Both the position numbers and the translations under genes were made by a program. The notes below the pieces were generated by a model, which saw only the letters and a program-made list of their open reading frames with translations, had not been told where the DNA came from and did no database searches. A DNA stretch of 64,000 nucleotides from Paenibacillus radicis (ex Xue et al. 2023) (GTDB lineage Bacteria > Bacillota > Bacilli > Paenibacillales > NBRC-103111), in NCBI RefSeq assembly GCF_024722015.1, contig NZ_JANQBD010000004.1, forward strand, positions 124,001-188,000, read 5' to 3'. Each line of letters begins with the position of its first letter. The stretch's first letter is position 1. Positions 17,140 to 25,515 of this stretch are shown in pieces.

Positions 17140-17220
17140 ATGTACATGGAGCACTGTAGAGGTGAAAGCTTTTCTTTTTTCCTGAGCATCCATGTTTACA
17201 ATTTATTCATACCTGTTTAA
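17140..17220 (+). CDS. possible 26-residue peptide with very strong ribosome binding site
   Basis: AAAGGAGGTGG (17123-17133) lies 6 bp before ATG 17140. The frame runs 26 codons to TAA 17220 (begins MYMEHCRGESFSFF). The ribosome binding site is near-perfect for Bacillales, but the peptide is not recognised and no other support exists. The strong SD could also be chance or a decayed gene. Confidence 0.3.
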   Translation: MYMEHCRGESFSFFLSIHVYNLFIPV

Positions 17221-17233
17221 TACTCGCCAAATG

Positions 17234-17252
17234 TTTGATTTATATAATCAAA
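17234..17252 (+). promoter_or_regulatory. palindrome and promoter region of the G1P/Ugp operon
   Basis: TTTGATT (17234-17240) and AATCAAA (17246-17252) flank TATAT, a 19-bp palindrome. TTGATT and CATAAA 17 bp apart form a weak promoter-like pair overlapping it. Repeated AAACAAACATAAACAA-type words follow. It is a plausible operator for the DeoR/GlpR protein encoded in the operon. Confidence 0.45.
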
Positions 17253-17340
17253 ACAAACATAAACAAGCAATAGAGAAATAAAACGAACAATAAATGATTG
17301 CATTTGCTTGAATTGCATGTGGAAGAAGGGAACGATCCTG

Positions 17341-18549
17341 TTGACAGATGTTTTAACAAAAATCAAAAGAGCGGCTGCAGGTTGCGATGAAAGGGTACTT
17401 CAAGCCATTGATCTGGATCTGATCAAGATCGATGCAGGAGCTATCCTGGATGTAGCTCCCTATCTGCAAGGCAAATGCTACCGGAATATTAGCATAGCAG
17501 CCGATGCAACAACTTATGAGGTCGCAGGCAACAAGCTGGTTGAGGTCATTGAAAATACAGCCATATCGGTACATAGAACGATCATCAAGCCGGACCCTCA
17601 AGGTGACGTCATAGCCGATGAAGCCTCCCTGCTTCAACTGATAGCCGATATTAAACAAAATGATGCAGAAGTTGTAATTGCGGTGGGAGGAGGCACCCTT
17701 CATGATATCGTCAGATACTCGGCTTACATATTGGGAATCCCCTTTATCTCCGTGCCGACGGCGCCTTCGGTAGACGGATTTAATTCCAAAGGAGCTCCCA
17801 TCCTAATAAGAGGGGAAAAGATAACGATTCCCGCGATTGGGCCAGACGCTATTTTTGCAGATCTTGATGTGCTGGTAAAAGCTCCTGAAGCTTTGGTAGC
17901 TGCGGGGTTTGGTGACATGCTTGGCAAATATACATCCTTATTTGATTGGAAATTCGGGTCGTTAGTTGCCGGGGAGCCTTACTTGCAAGCTGCTGCCGAC
18001 ATTACCAGATCGGCATTGCAGCAATGTGTGAAGCATGTGGATTTGATCGCTGACAGGCGGGAGGAAGGGATTCGCACTTTAATTAGTGCGCTGATCGAAT
18101 CGGGTCTCGCCATGCTGTTGTTGGGCCAATCACATCCGGCCTCGGGTGCTGAGCATCATTTGTCCCATTACTGGGAAATGGAGTATATCAAACTTGAGCG
18201 CAGGCAGCTGCTGCATGGAGCAAAAGTAGGTGTTGCTTGCATCGAAATTTCCAAGCTGTATCATCGAATCGCCCAAGAGGGTTGGAAGAATCAATCCTGG
18301 ACAAGCGAGACGGAGAAGCCTGATCCAATCACAGTGAATTGGGAGGAAATCAGCAAGGAGATTCGGGACATTCCTACTGGGGAGACGCTTGGTAAGCTTC
18401 TGAGAAAAGTTGGCGGTCCTATATCGGTTGAGGAGCTCCCGGTGAGCAAGGAGCTGCTGGCGCGCAGCTTACGTGAAGCCCATCAGGTTCGTCCCAATCG
18501 GTTCACGCTTCTAAGGGCTTATAATGAACGATTAAATATGCGGAGCTAA
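17341..18549 (+). CDS. araM: sn-glycerol-1-phosphate dehydrogenase (AraM/EgsA-like)
   Basis: 402 residues from TTG 17341 behind AAGAAGGG. It belongs to the Fe/Zn-dependent G1P dehydrogenase family: EVVIAVGGGTLHDIVRY (NAD-binding, GGGxxxD-type), SVPTAPSVDGFNSKGAP, AAGFGDMLGKYTSLFDW with the metal-binding Asp, ASGAEHHLSHYWE and LLHGAKVGVACIE with metal-binding His. The enzyme interconverts dihydroxyacetone phosphate and sn-glycerol-1-phosphate. Here it heads an operon for glycerophosphodiester-type uptake, so the oxidative direction (G1P to DHAP) is the likely use. That direction is inference from context. Confidence 0.88.
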   Translation: MTDVLTKIKRAAAGCDERVLQAIDLDLIKIDAGAILDVAPYLQGKCYRNISIAADATTYEVAGNKLVEVIENTAISVHRTIIKPDPQGDVIADEASLLQLIADIKQNDAEVVIAVGGGTLHDIVRYSAYILGIPFISVPTAPSVDGFNSKGAPILIRGEKITIPAIGPDAIFADLDVLVKAPEALVAAGFGDMLGKYTSLFDWKFGSLVAGEPYLQAAADITRSALQQCVKHVDLIADRREEGIRTLISALIESGLAMLLLGQSHPASGAEHHLSHYWEMEYIKLERRQLLHGAKVGVACIEISKLYHRIAQEGWKNQSWTSETEKPDPITVNWEEISKEIRDIPTGETLGKLLRKVGGPISVEELPVSKELLARSLREAHQVRPNRFTLLRAYNERLNMRS

Positions 18550-18600
18550 AAACGAAACGTTAGAGCAGCTCCATACACTTTTGCAAAGCGAGGGATATTT

Positions 18601-19362
18601 TTGTTAGCGGTACAAAGAAAAATGCGAATTGTGGAATATGTCAGGCAGTATCGCACAGCGACAATCGCAGTGCTTGCCAAGGAATTTAATGTACATGAGG
18701 CTACGATCCGACGAGACCTTACTGAAATTGAACAAGAAGGTCTCCTGAAGAGGACACATGGCGGAGTCATTGTTGAGCAATGGACGCATGACGAGCCTCC
18801 TTTTAACGAAAGAACCAATCAGTGCCTGGAGCAAAAGATGAGAATCGGTCAAATGGCCGCAAGCCTGGTAGAGGATGGAGAAAACATAATCATCGATTCC
18901 GGGACAACTACGCTGCATATCGCGAGAAATTTAGTTCATCGCTCTAATATTACCGTGGTTACCAATGATATGAACGTTGCTGCAGAGCTGCGCGACGCCC
19001 CGCGTGTTAAGGTGATTTTGACCGGGGGAGAGCTGTATCCATCCAGTTATATGCTCAACGGCATGTTCACGGATTATGTGCTCAAGTCTTTGCATGTGGA
19101 GAAGGCGTTTATCGGAACCCCAGCCCTGCACCAGCAGCATGGCCTAATGCATCCTGAGGCTCAATTGGTCCCTGCTAAACAGGGCATGATCAAAGCAGCC
19201 AGAGAAATTATCGTGGTTACGGATGATAGTAAGATCGGCAAGCTATCGCTCCATTCGGTGGCTCCCAATAGTTCGATTCACACATTGATTACTGGGAAAG
19301 AAGCATCCGACTTCGATCTCAAGCTATTTCAAGAATGGGGAATTAATGTTGTAACGGTTTGA
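18601..19362 (+). CDS. DeoR/GlpR family transcriptional regulator
   Basis: 253 residues. The N-terminal DeoR helix-turn-helix is typical: TIAVLAKEFNVHEATIRRDL, then TEIEQEGLLKRTHGGV. The C-terminal sugar-phosphate sensor has DSGTTTLHIARNL and TNDMNVAAEL. TTG 18601 gives the family-standard MLAVQRKMRIV beginning. As the second gene of the operon it probably senses a glycerol-phosphate or DHAP-like ligand and binds the palindrome upstream of araM. Confidence 0.86.
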   Translation: MLAVQRKMRIVEYVRQYRTATIAVLAKEFNVHEATIRRDLTEIEQEGLLKRTHGGVIVEQWTHDEPPFNERTNQCLEQKMRIGQMAASLVEDGENIIIDSGTTTLHIARNLVHRSNITVVTNDMNVAAELRDAPRVKVILTGGELYPSSYMLNGMFTDYVLKSLHVEKAFIGTPALHQQHGLMHPEAQLVPAKQGMIKAAREIIVVTDDSKIGKLSLHSVAPNSSIHTLITGKEASDFDLKLFQEWGINVVTV

Positions 19363-19392
19363 ATGTGATAAGGAAGAGGAGGGGGATTACTC

Positions 19393-20445
19393 TTGGCATC
19401 CATTGAGTTTATGTGTGTTACGAAATCTTTTGAAAAAAGCGTCGTCATTCGAGATTTGGATTTAAAGATTGAGGATGGAAAATTTACCGTACTGGTAGGT
19501 CCTTCGGGCTGTGGGAAAACTACGCTTCTCAGAATGATAGCTGGGCTTGACCCCCAAACATCAGGCTCGGTGTTCATTGATGGAAAGGATGTAACACGTA
19601 CTGCACCTGGTCAAAGAGGTGTGGCTATGGTTTTCCAAAACTATGCACTCTACCCAACAATGTCGGTCCGAGAAAATATCGAATTTGGATTAATTAACAA
19701 TAAGGTAGACAAAGCGGAGAGAATACAGCTGGTAGAAAGTATAAGCTCTACAGTCGGGTTGAAGGACTATCTGGACCGCAAGCCATCCACTTTATCCGGA
19801 GGACAACGTCAGCGTGTTGCTCTGGCCCGCGCTATGGTCAAGAAACCATCCGTGTTTCTAATGGACGAGCCTTTGTCCAATCTGGATGCCAAGCTCAGAG
19901 CGCAGATGCGCCTTGAACTGATAGAGCTCCACAAGAAGCTCGGTACCACCTTCGTATACGTTACTCATGATCAAGTGGAAGCTATGTCTATGGCGGATAC
20001 GATCGTTCTGATGAATCAAGGGCTTATTCAACAAGAGGCTCCGCCGGATGTTATCTATCATGAGCCTAACAACCTGTTCGCTGCTCAGTTTATTGGAGTT
20101 CCGCCGATGAATGTGGGAGATTTGGGGGTAGATGGGGTAAAATTCGGATTTCGTCCAGAAAGCGCGGTATTGTCCGATGAACCCGGCGGGCTGCATTATT
20201 CCGTAAGTGGAGTCATAGCTACTAGGGAGATGCTTGGCTCTGAAACTCTTTATCAAGTAAGAACAGAACGCCATTCTTTCATGATCAAATGTATCGAAGA
20301 TCCGTTTTCAGTCGATCAAAGGGTGCATATCGGAGTCGCGGCTGCAAAAATATATTTCTTCGGAGCGGATGAAACCCGTATTGGTGAGGATCACATTCAT
20401 TTCCGCAAATATTTGGATGTGCTGAGAGGGCATCGGAATGGATAA
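19393..20445 (+). CDS. ugpC: ABC transporter ATPase, UgpC/MsmX type
   Basis: 350 residues. Walker A GPSGCGKTT, Q-loop, signature LSGGQRQRVALARA, Walker B FLMDEPLSNLDA and switch His VYVTHDQVEAMSMAD are all present. A shorter C-terminal TOBE-like regulatory region follows (KFGFRPESAVL). TTG 19393 lies behind AGGAGGGGG. It overlaps the next permease by 8 bp. It energises the importer of this operon and could also serve the ATPase-less importer at 4916-8078. Confidence 0.9.
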   Translation: MASIEFMCVTKSFEKSVVIRDLDLKIEDGKFTVLVGPSGCGKTTLLRMIAGLDPQTSGSVFIDGKDVTRTAPGQRGVAMVFQNYALYPTMSVRENIEFGLINNKVDKAERIQLVESISSTVGLKDYLDRKPSTLSGGQRQRVALARAMVKKPSVFLMDEPLSNLDAKLRAQMRLELIELHKKLGTTFVYVTHDQVEAMSMADTIVLMNQGLIQQEAPPDVIYHEPNNLFAAQFIGVPPMNVGDLGVDGVKFGFRPESAVLSDEPGGLHYSVSGVIATREMLGSETLYQVRTERHSFMIKCIEDPFSVDQRVHIGVAAAKIYFFGADETRIGEDHIHFRKYLDVLRGHRNG

Positions 20446-21316
20446 AAAAACAATTTGGGAATCTGCCCGTCCTTATATTATGATCGCTCCGGCTATGGCA
20501 GGCATCTGTATGTTTGTTATGTACCCTATCCTTTACTTAATCTATTTAAGCTTTTTTAAATACAACCTGATGAATAAAGCCAAAAGCAAGTTCATCGGAC
20601 TGGATAATTTCACCCAAATTTTTACTCGCGCCGATTTTTACAAGGCATTGACGAATACGCTGCTTTATACAGTCGGAGTAGTAAGCCTGACGCTAATCTT
20701 GTCATTGCTCATAGCGGTGTGGCTTTCCAAAAGGACCCGGTTTAATGCAATTATTCAAGCCGGTATATTCACGCCTCATATCGTTTCCATAGTTTCTATT
20801 TCGCTAGTGTGGTTGTGGCTTATGGAGCCTAACCACGGGATGCTCAACTTTCTGCTCAAGTCGCTGGGCTTGCCGACATCCCAATGGCTGCAAAGCTCCA
20901 ATACAGCTCTGCTATCTGTCATTATTGTATCGGTGTGGCAGGGCATCGGCTATTACACTTTGATTATAGTGGCTGCGCTTCAGAGCATATCCCCCACCAT
21001 ATATGAAGCAGCAGCATTGGATAACGCCAGCAGGTTTAAAGTATTTTACAAGATTACATTACCGCTTATTTCACCGCAGCTGTTTTTTATCCTGATTATT
21101 ATGACTATCGGTTCCTTTAAGGTTTTTGACACAGTTCAAGTCATGACAGGCGGGGGTCCCAATGATGCAACAAGTACGATTGTTTATTATATCTTTGGGT
21201 ACAGGACGACGAATATAGGCTATTCAGCTGCTACTGGAGTGGTTCTGATGGCGATCATAGGACTGCTGACCTTTGTATACTTCCGAGTGTTGTCTAAAAA
21301 AGTACATTATCAATAG
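20438..21316 (+). CDS. ugpA: ABC transporter permease, UgpA type
   Basis: 292 residues, six helices, EAA loop YEAAALDNASRFKVFYKITLP, and the sugar-permease GGGPNDATSTIVYYIF segment. It overlaps ugpC. The best assignment is the inner-membrane channel subunit of a glycerol-3-phosphate or glycerophosphodiester importer, based on neighbours. Sequence alone gives only the carbohydrate-uptake permease class. Confidence 0.85.
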   Translation: MDKKTIWESARPYIMIAPAMAGICMFVMYPILYLIYLSFFKYNLMNKAKSKFIGLDNFTQIFTRADFYKALTNTLLYTVGVVSLTLILSLLIAVWLSKRTRFNAIIQAGIFTPHIVSIVSISLVWLWLMEPNHGMLNFLLKSLGLPTSQWLQSSNTALLSVIIVSVWQGIGYYTLIIVAALQSISPTIYEAAALDNASRFKVFYKITLPLISPQLFFILIIMTIGSFKVFDTVQVMTGGGPNDATSTIVYYIFGYRTTNIGYSAATGVVLMAIIGLLTFVYFRVLSKKVHYQ

Positions 21317-21352
21317 GTGGCCGTTCGGACCACTCAAAAGGGGAATTCGTAC

Positions 21353-22186
21353 TTGAAAACATATGAATTCAAATACTTGAGGCTGACAAGGGACTTTTTA
21401 TTGAAAGCGATTATTTTAATGGTTTTCATTTTCCCGTTTCTATGGATGATATCCACCTCTCTTCAAACTTTTCGGGAGACCTTATCCTTTCCGCCTACCC
21501 TGATTCCAGCATCGCCGCAGTGGATTAATTTTGTACAGGCTATGAGTGCGGGCCCTTTTCTGACATATGCTAAAAACTCTGTAATCATTACGATCTCCAT
21601 TATCATCATCCAGTTGGTTGTAATGATTCCTGCGGCGTATGCCTTTGCCAAGTACAAGTTTCGCGGGAAAAATATGCTGTTCGGCATGGTACTGCTCGCC
21701 TTTATGATTCCGGGTCAGATCACCTTCATCCCGGTTTACTTAATGATGGCGGATTGGGGAATCAGCAAGACGCTATTGCCTCAGATTATCCCTTTTATGT
21801 CAAGCGCATTCGGCATCTTCCTGCTGCGTCAATATTTTATGCAAATTCCACAGGAAATTGTTGAAGCGGCCAGACTGGATAACGCGAGTGAGTTCAAAAT
21901 AATGTGTCAAATCATGATTCCTATGTCCAAGCCTGCATTAGCAACTATAGCTCTGTTCAGCTTTGTCAGTCATTGGAATGATTACTTCTGGCCTTTGATA
22001 ATGACAGATTCAGCCTCTATCCGCCCGCTGACTGTGGGAATTGCAATGCTCCGGGAGACAGAAGGAATAAGCAACTGGCACATTATTATGGCCGGCAACG
22101 TTGTATTGGTCGTTCCTATTCTTATCGTCTACTTGTTTTGCTCCAAGCAAATTGTAAAAGCTTTTGTTTACTCAGGGATTAAATAA
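21353..22186 (+). CDS. ugpE: ABC transporter permease, UgpE type
   Basis: 277 residues from TTG 21353 behind AAAAGGGG; the alternative GTG at 21317 lacks a good ribosome binding site. Six helices are predicted and the EAA loop VEAARLDNASEFKIMCQIMIP is present. It follows UgpA by 36 bp and completes the channel. Confidence 0.85.
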   Translation: MKTYEFKYLRLTRDFLLKAIILMVFIFPFLWMISTSLQTFRETLSFPPTLIPASPQWINFVQAMSAGPFLTYAKNSVIITISIIIIQLVVMIPAAYAFAKYKFRGKNMLFGMVLLAFMIPGQITFIPVYLMMADWGISKTLLPQIIPFMSSAFGIFLLRQYFMQIPQEIVEAARLDNASEFKIMCQIMIPMSKPALATIALFSFVSHWNDYFWPLIMTDSASIRPLTVGIAMLRETEGISNWHIIMAGNVVLVVPILIVYLFCSKQIVKAFVYSGIK

Positions 22187-22240
22187 GAGCTTAGTCCCTT
22201 TCAAATAAAAATTTGAGAACTCACAATGGAGGGAATTTAA

Positions 22241-23584
22241 ATGAAGAACAGATTAAGTAAAATGTTGGCAGTTCCGGTAGTTTTGGGATTAATTGCAGGT
22301 TGTGGGGGAGGTCAGCCCGAGCAAACAGCTCCTGCGGCAGCGAAGCCTTCAGAGCCCGCCAAAGCGGCTGAGCCAGCGAAGGCTGCAAAGCCTGCTAAAG
22401 CCGGAGGCAAAGTTACCGTACAGTTCTGGCATTCCTTGGGTGGCAAGAACGGCGAATACACCGATGCCATGATCAAGCGGTTTAATGAGAGCCACAAGGA
22501 TATCGAGGTGGTGGGAACCTTTCAAGGAGGTTATGATGAAACAGTGACCAAGCTTCAACAAGCGATTGCTTCTAAGAATGCACCGGATGTAAGCATGCTC
22601 GAGCGCGCTTATGTAGAGCTTTTTGCGGATGCAGATGTTTTGGAAGATTTGACTCCAATGATGAAAAGCTCTAACGTAAGCGTCGATATTTTCAACCCGG
22701 GCTTGATGGGTCATTCGACTTTCAATAAAAAGCTGGTATCCTTGCCGTTAAATCGTTCGACTCCAATTATGCATATTAACAAAACGATGCTGGACGAGAA
22801 AGGGCTTGCGATACCTACAAACTGGGATGAATTAAAGAAGGTTGCCGAAGCGCTTGTCATCAAAGAGAACAATGAATATAAGCGTTATGGTGTAACCATG
22901 CCTTATGATACTTGGTATCCAATTGCTATGATCTCACAGGCTGGCGGCAAATTTTTTAGCGATGATAAAAAGACAATCGGGTTCCATGATAATGGAGTCG
23001 GCGTTAAAGTGTTTAATTTCCTGAAGAACCTTCAGAGTACAGGGGCCTTATATTATCCGCCGGCTAAAGATTCTGGAAATATTACAACACAGATGTTTGT
23101 GGATGGTAAAGTAGGCATCATGTACGGGTCTACTGGAAGCATTGGCGGCTTGGCGAGTACTGTTAAATTTAATTATGTCACTGCATTTTTGCCTCAGGAT
23201 AAGATGTATGCGAATCCGACCGGCGGAGCCAATGTTTCCTTGTTAGCCTCTTCCAAAAACAAAGCCGCTGCGTGGGAGTTTATTCGCTGGATGGAGACGG
23301 ATTCCCAAGGAGCTTTACCGTTTATTCTGCAATCCGGTTATCTTCCATTTACCAAAACTATGGTTGAATCCACAGAAATTAAAGAGCAATGGGCAAAAGA
23401 ACCGAATCGGAAAGTGGCTTACGATCAGCTTCAATACGCTATCGATACGAATAAGGATGTAGCTTGGCCGGAGGTTATGCACGAGTTTTTCTCGGCGATA
23501 GAAGCTGTGATGTATGACAGTAAGAATGTTCAGTCCACCTTGGACACTTTCAAAAAAGAAGCTGAAAGAATTCTGGCTAAGTAA
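22241..23584 (+). CDS. ugpB: ABC substrate-binding lipoprotein, UgpB-like
   Basis: 447 residues from ATG 22241 behind GGAGGG. Lipobox LGLIAGC near residue 20, then an Ala/Pro/Lys-rich linker of repeated PAKAA units (residues about 29-52), then a family-1 binding domain beginning VTVQFWHSLGGKNGEYTDAM. UgpB-type features include the FWHS opening and LPLNRSTPIMHINK. It presents the substrate to UgpA/UgpE. Its position between araM and a phosphodiesterase supports a glycerol-phosphate-containing substrate. Confidence 0.82.
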   Translation: MKNRLSKMLAVPVVLGLIAGCGGGQPEQTAPAAAKPSEPAKAAEPAKAAKPAKAGGKVTVQFWHSLGGKNGEYTDAMIKRFNESHKDIEVVGTFQGGYDETVTKLQQAIASKNAPDVSMLERAYVELFADADVLEDLTPMMKSSNVSVDIFNPGLMGHSTFNKKLVSLPLNRSTPIMHINKTMLDEKGLAIPTNWDELKKVAEALVIKENNEYKRYGVTMPYDTWYPIAMISQAGGKFFSDDKKTIGFHDNGVGVKVFNFLKNLQSTGALYYPPAKDSGNITTQMFVDGKVGIMYGSTGSIGGLASTVKFNYVTAFLPQDKMYANPTGGANVSLLASSKNKAAAWEFIRWMETDSQGALPFILQSGYLPFTKTMVESTEIKEQWAKEPNRKVAYDQLQYAIDTNKDVAWPEVMHEFFSAIEAVMYDSKNVQSTLDTFKKEAERILAK

Positions 23585-23602
23585 TCGCGAGGAGCTGAAG
23601 GG

Positions 23603-24424
23603 ATGTCCTTACAGAATAACAAAATAAGTGGGCAGAAAATTCATTGGCAGGCTCACCAAAGCACGAATACAGAAATGCCGGAGAACACAACGTCAGCCAT
23701 GCATTATGCATGGGAGCTTGGCGGTATCCCCGAGATTGACATCCGGCAAACAGCAGATGGGATCATTATCGGCATGCATGATGCTACACCGAAGCGGACG
23801 ACAACCGCGCCAATTGCAGATCAAGATACTCCGATTTCTGAATTAACTTTTGCGCAAGTACAGAACTGGGATGCAGGAATTAAATTTAGCGAATCGTTCA
23901 GAGGAGAGAAGATTCCTTCACTGGAGCAAGTACTGGATGTTTTGTCTGATTATCCGGAGCGAGAGGTTTATCTGGATTACAAACAAGTGGATCTGGCCAG
24001 CTTAGCGGGCGTCATTCAAAAGTATGGCGTCGAACGGCAAGTCATATTCTGTCACCGGGATCAAGATAACTGTAGAACTATGAAACGGTTGGCTCCTGAA
24101 ATAAGGACGATGCTGTGGATACCGGATACAGAGATTGACACCCGGTTTGGAGAAGTGGCAGAGGCCGGATTCGACTCTCTCGATATGATCCAATTTCATT
24201 TGGTAGATGCAGAAGAAAAGCCGGAATGGAGATACAGGCTGCAGCTCCAATTTCTGCAGAATGCATTGGAACAATTGAGAGAAGCAGGATTGGAGCTTGA
24301 AGTATTGATCTTTCATTTCGACCAAGCTTCATTATTCGGGCTGCTTGATGTTGGTATTCGAAGGTTTGCTGTAGATGAACCAAAGGTATTTGCAGCAGAG
24401 CTCGAGCGTTATTACAATAAATAA
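23603..24424 (+). CDS. divergent glycerophosphodiester phosphodiesterase
   Basis: 273 residues, cytoplasmic (no signal peptide), ATG 23603. The GDPD TIM barrel is recognised by PENTTSAMHYAWELGG, EIDIRQTADG and GMHDATPKRTT, which carry the catalytic Glu/Asp pair and His. The usual N-terminal AHRG is AHQS here: the His is kept, but the phosphate-contacting Arg is Gln. It should split an imported glycerophosphodiester into a glycerol phosphate and an alcohol. With AraM in the operon the released phosphate may be the sn-1 isomer. It is the last gene, with a terminator at 24453. Confidence 0.8.
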   Translation: MSLQNNKISGQKIHWQAHQSTNTEMPENTTSAMHYAWELGGIPEIDIRQTADGIIIGMHDATPKRTTTAPIADQDTPISELTFAQVQNWDAGIKFSESFRGEKIPSLEQVLDVLSDYPEREVYLDYKQVDLASLAGVIQKYGVERQVIFCHRDQDNCRTMKRLAPEIRTMLWIPDTEIDTRFGEVAEAGFDSLDMIQFHLVDAEEKPEWRYRLQLQFLQNALEQLREAGLELEVLIFHFDQASLFGLLDVGIRRFAVDEPKVFAAELERYYNK

Positions 24425-24452
24425 ATTCAAGTCGTGCTTAAGGTTCGGATAT

Positions 24453-24485
24453 CTGGTACCGGTATTATGCTGGTGCCAGTTTTAC
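24453..24485. terminator. terminator between convergent GDPD and NlpC/P60 genes
   Basis: CTGGTACCGG (24453-24462) and CTGGTGCCAG (24470-24479) form a 10-bp stem with two G-U pairs, followed by TTTTACTTGTTTT. Confidence 0.75.
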
Positions 24486-24490
24486 TTGTT

Positions 24491-25249
24491 TTACTTAACC
24501 TCGAGTACCGAGCCGCCAAGAACAAAACGCCATTCGAGATGATTGCCGAACACGTTATCGATTCGAACGCCACCGGTTGCTGCAGAAGCCGTATGGATCA
24601 TTTTCCCATTCCCCAAATAGATGCCTGTATGAGTGATACTTTCGATCGATTTGTTCTTGTTGCGGTAATTTTGTGGATCGACACCATTGAAGCTTATGAA
24701 AAATAGTAAATCCCCGCGCTGCGCGTCATAGATATTGGAGTAGTTTCGATTGGAAAAGGTTTGCACATATAATGCCTGATTACGGGAATCTTTCGGTAAA
24801 TCCATGCCAAGGGAGGAAAGAAAAGCCCATCTTGTAAAATCCGAGCAGTCAAATGTAGAAGGATCAGAACGATCTGAACCATACTCGTAAGGCGTTCCAA
24901 AGTACATAGTCGCTGTCGAGATTACATTCTCCGCATAGCTGCCTTGAGTGGCGGCTATCGAGGGATTGGGTCTCACTTCTACAAGCTGCCCAGCTTCTAA
25001 CCCATGAATCTTGACGGTTTGATTGTAACTTGTAGAGTTATCCTGGGCACGGTAGCCGCTAATTTCTTGTTCAATATATGCGTCCCCTTTTCTAAGCCAC
25101 CGATCATGCTCTGTAATAGTATCGTTAAACAGACGTTCATCCATACCTCCGAATTGTGTCGATGCTTCTTTTTGTGCGGCCTTACTATTGCAACCCATCA
25201 ATATAATCAATAATGCGGCTGCTGCAAGTAACTTTTGTTTAATGCCCAT
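24491..25249 (-). CDS. NlpC/P60 family lipoprotein endopeptidase
   Basis: 252 residues from ATG 25249. Lipobox LIILMGC near residue 20. The NlpC/P60 domain occupies the C-terminal half: STFDCSDFTRWAFLSS holds the catalytic Cys, and ITHTGIYLGNGKMIHTAS the catalytic His. Such proteins cut peptide stems of peptidoglycan. The enzyme would be anchored to the outer face of the membrane. The N-terminal 100 residues have no clear repeat or SH3 signature. Confidence 0.85.
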   Translation of the reverse strand: MGIKQKLLAAAALLIILMGCNSKAAQKEASTQFGGMDERLFNDTITEHDRWLRKGDAYIEQEISGYRAQDNSTSYNQTVKIHGLEAGQLVEVRPNPSIAATQGSYAENVISTATMYFGTPYEYGSDRSDPSTFDCSDFTRWAFLSSLGMDLPKDSRNQALYVQTFSNRNYSNIYDAQRGDLLFFISFNGVDPQNYRNKNKSIESITHTGIYLGNGKMIHTASAATGGVRIDNVFGNHLEWRFVLGGSVLEVK

Positions 25250-25341
25250 GAGCTTTAGTCCCCTTTTTTAGTTAGAAGAAGATACCCATATATTGCATTA
25301 AACGGTTAAGTTCTATTCAGGAAAGATGTATCAGGACAAAA

Positions 25342-25468
25342 AAGAAAAGCTTCTGATCGAAGCCCTTTCGAGGAAGATACATTCGTGTCTTAGTTGTAGC
25401 TTTTCTTGCAATATCAGACTTCTTCAGCTCCGCTGAAAACTTATGAAGTCTGATATTATAAGAAAAGC
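25342..25468 (+). repeat. dispersed folded element, copy 1
   Basis: Closing stem AAGAAAAGC (25342-25350)/GCTTTTCTT (25399-25407) surrounds small hairpins, including AAGATAC-ATTC-GTGTCTT. A second domain pairs AATATCAGACTT with AAGTCTGATATT (25410-25457). It closely matches the reverse complement of 56774-56893, and its left half matches 58404-58520. Confidence 0.8.
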
Positions 25469-25495
25469 CCCGGCAAGGCCGCGGGCTCTTTGAGC
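25466..25495 (-). terminator. terminator of the SLH gene
   Basis: AGCCC-CGGC (25466-25474) pairs with GCCG-C-GGGCT (25478-25487) with one bulge. On the minus strand it runs into TTTTCTT. It sits at the right edge of the dispersed element. Confidence 0.7.
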
Positions 25496-25515
25496 TTGTA
25501 TAATGTTGGTCTTAA

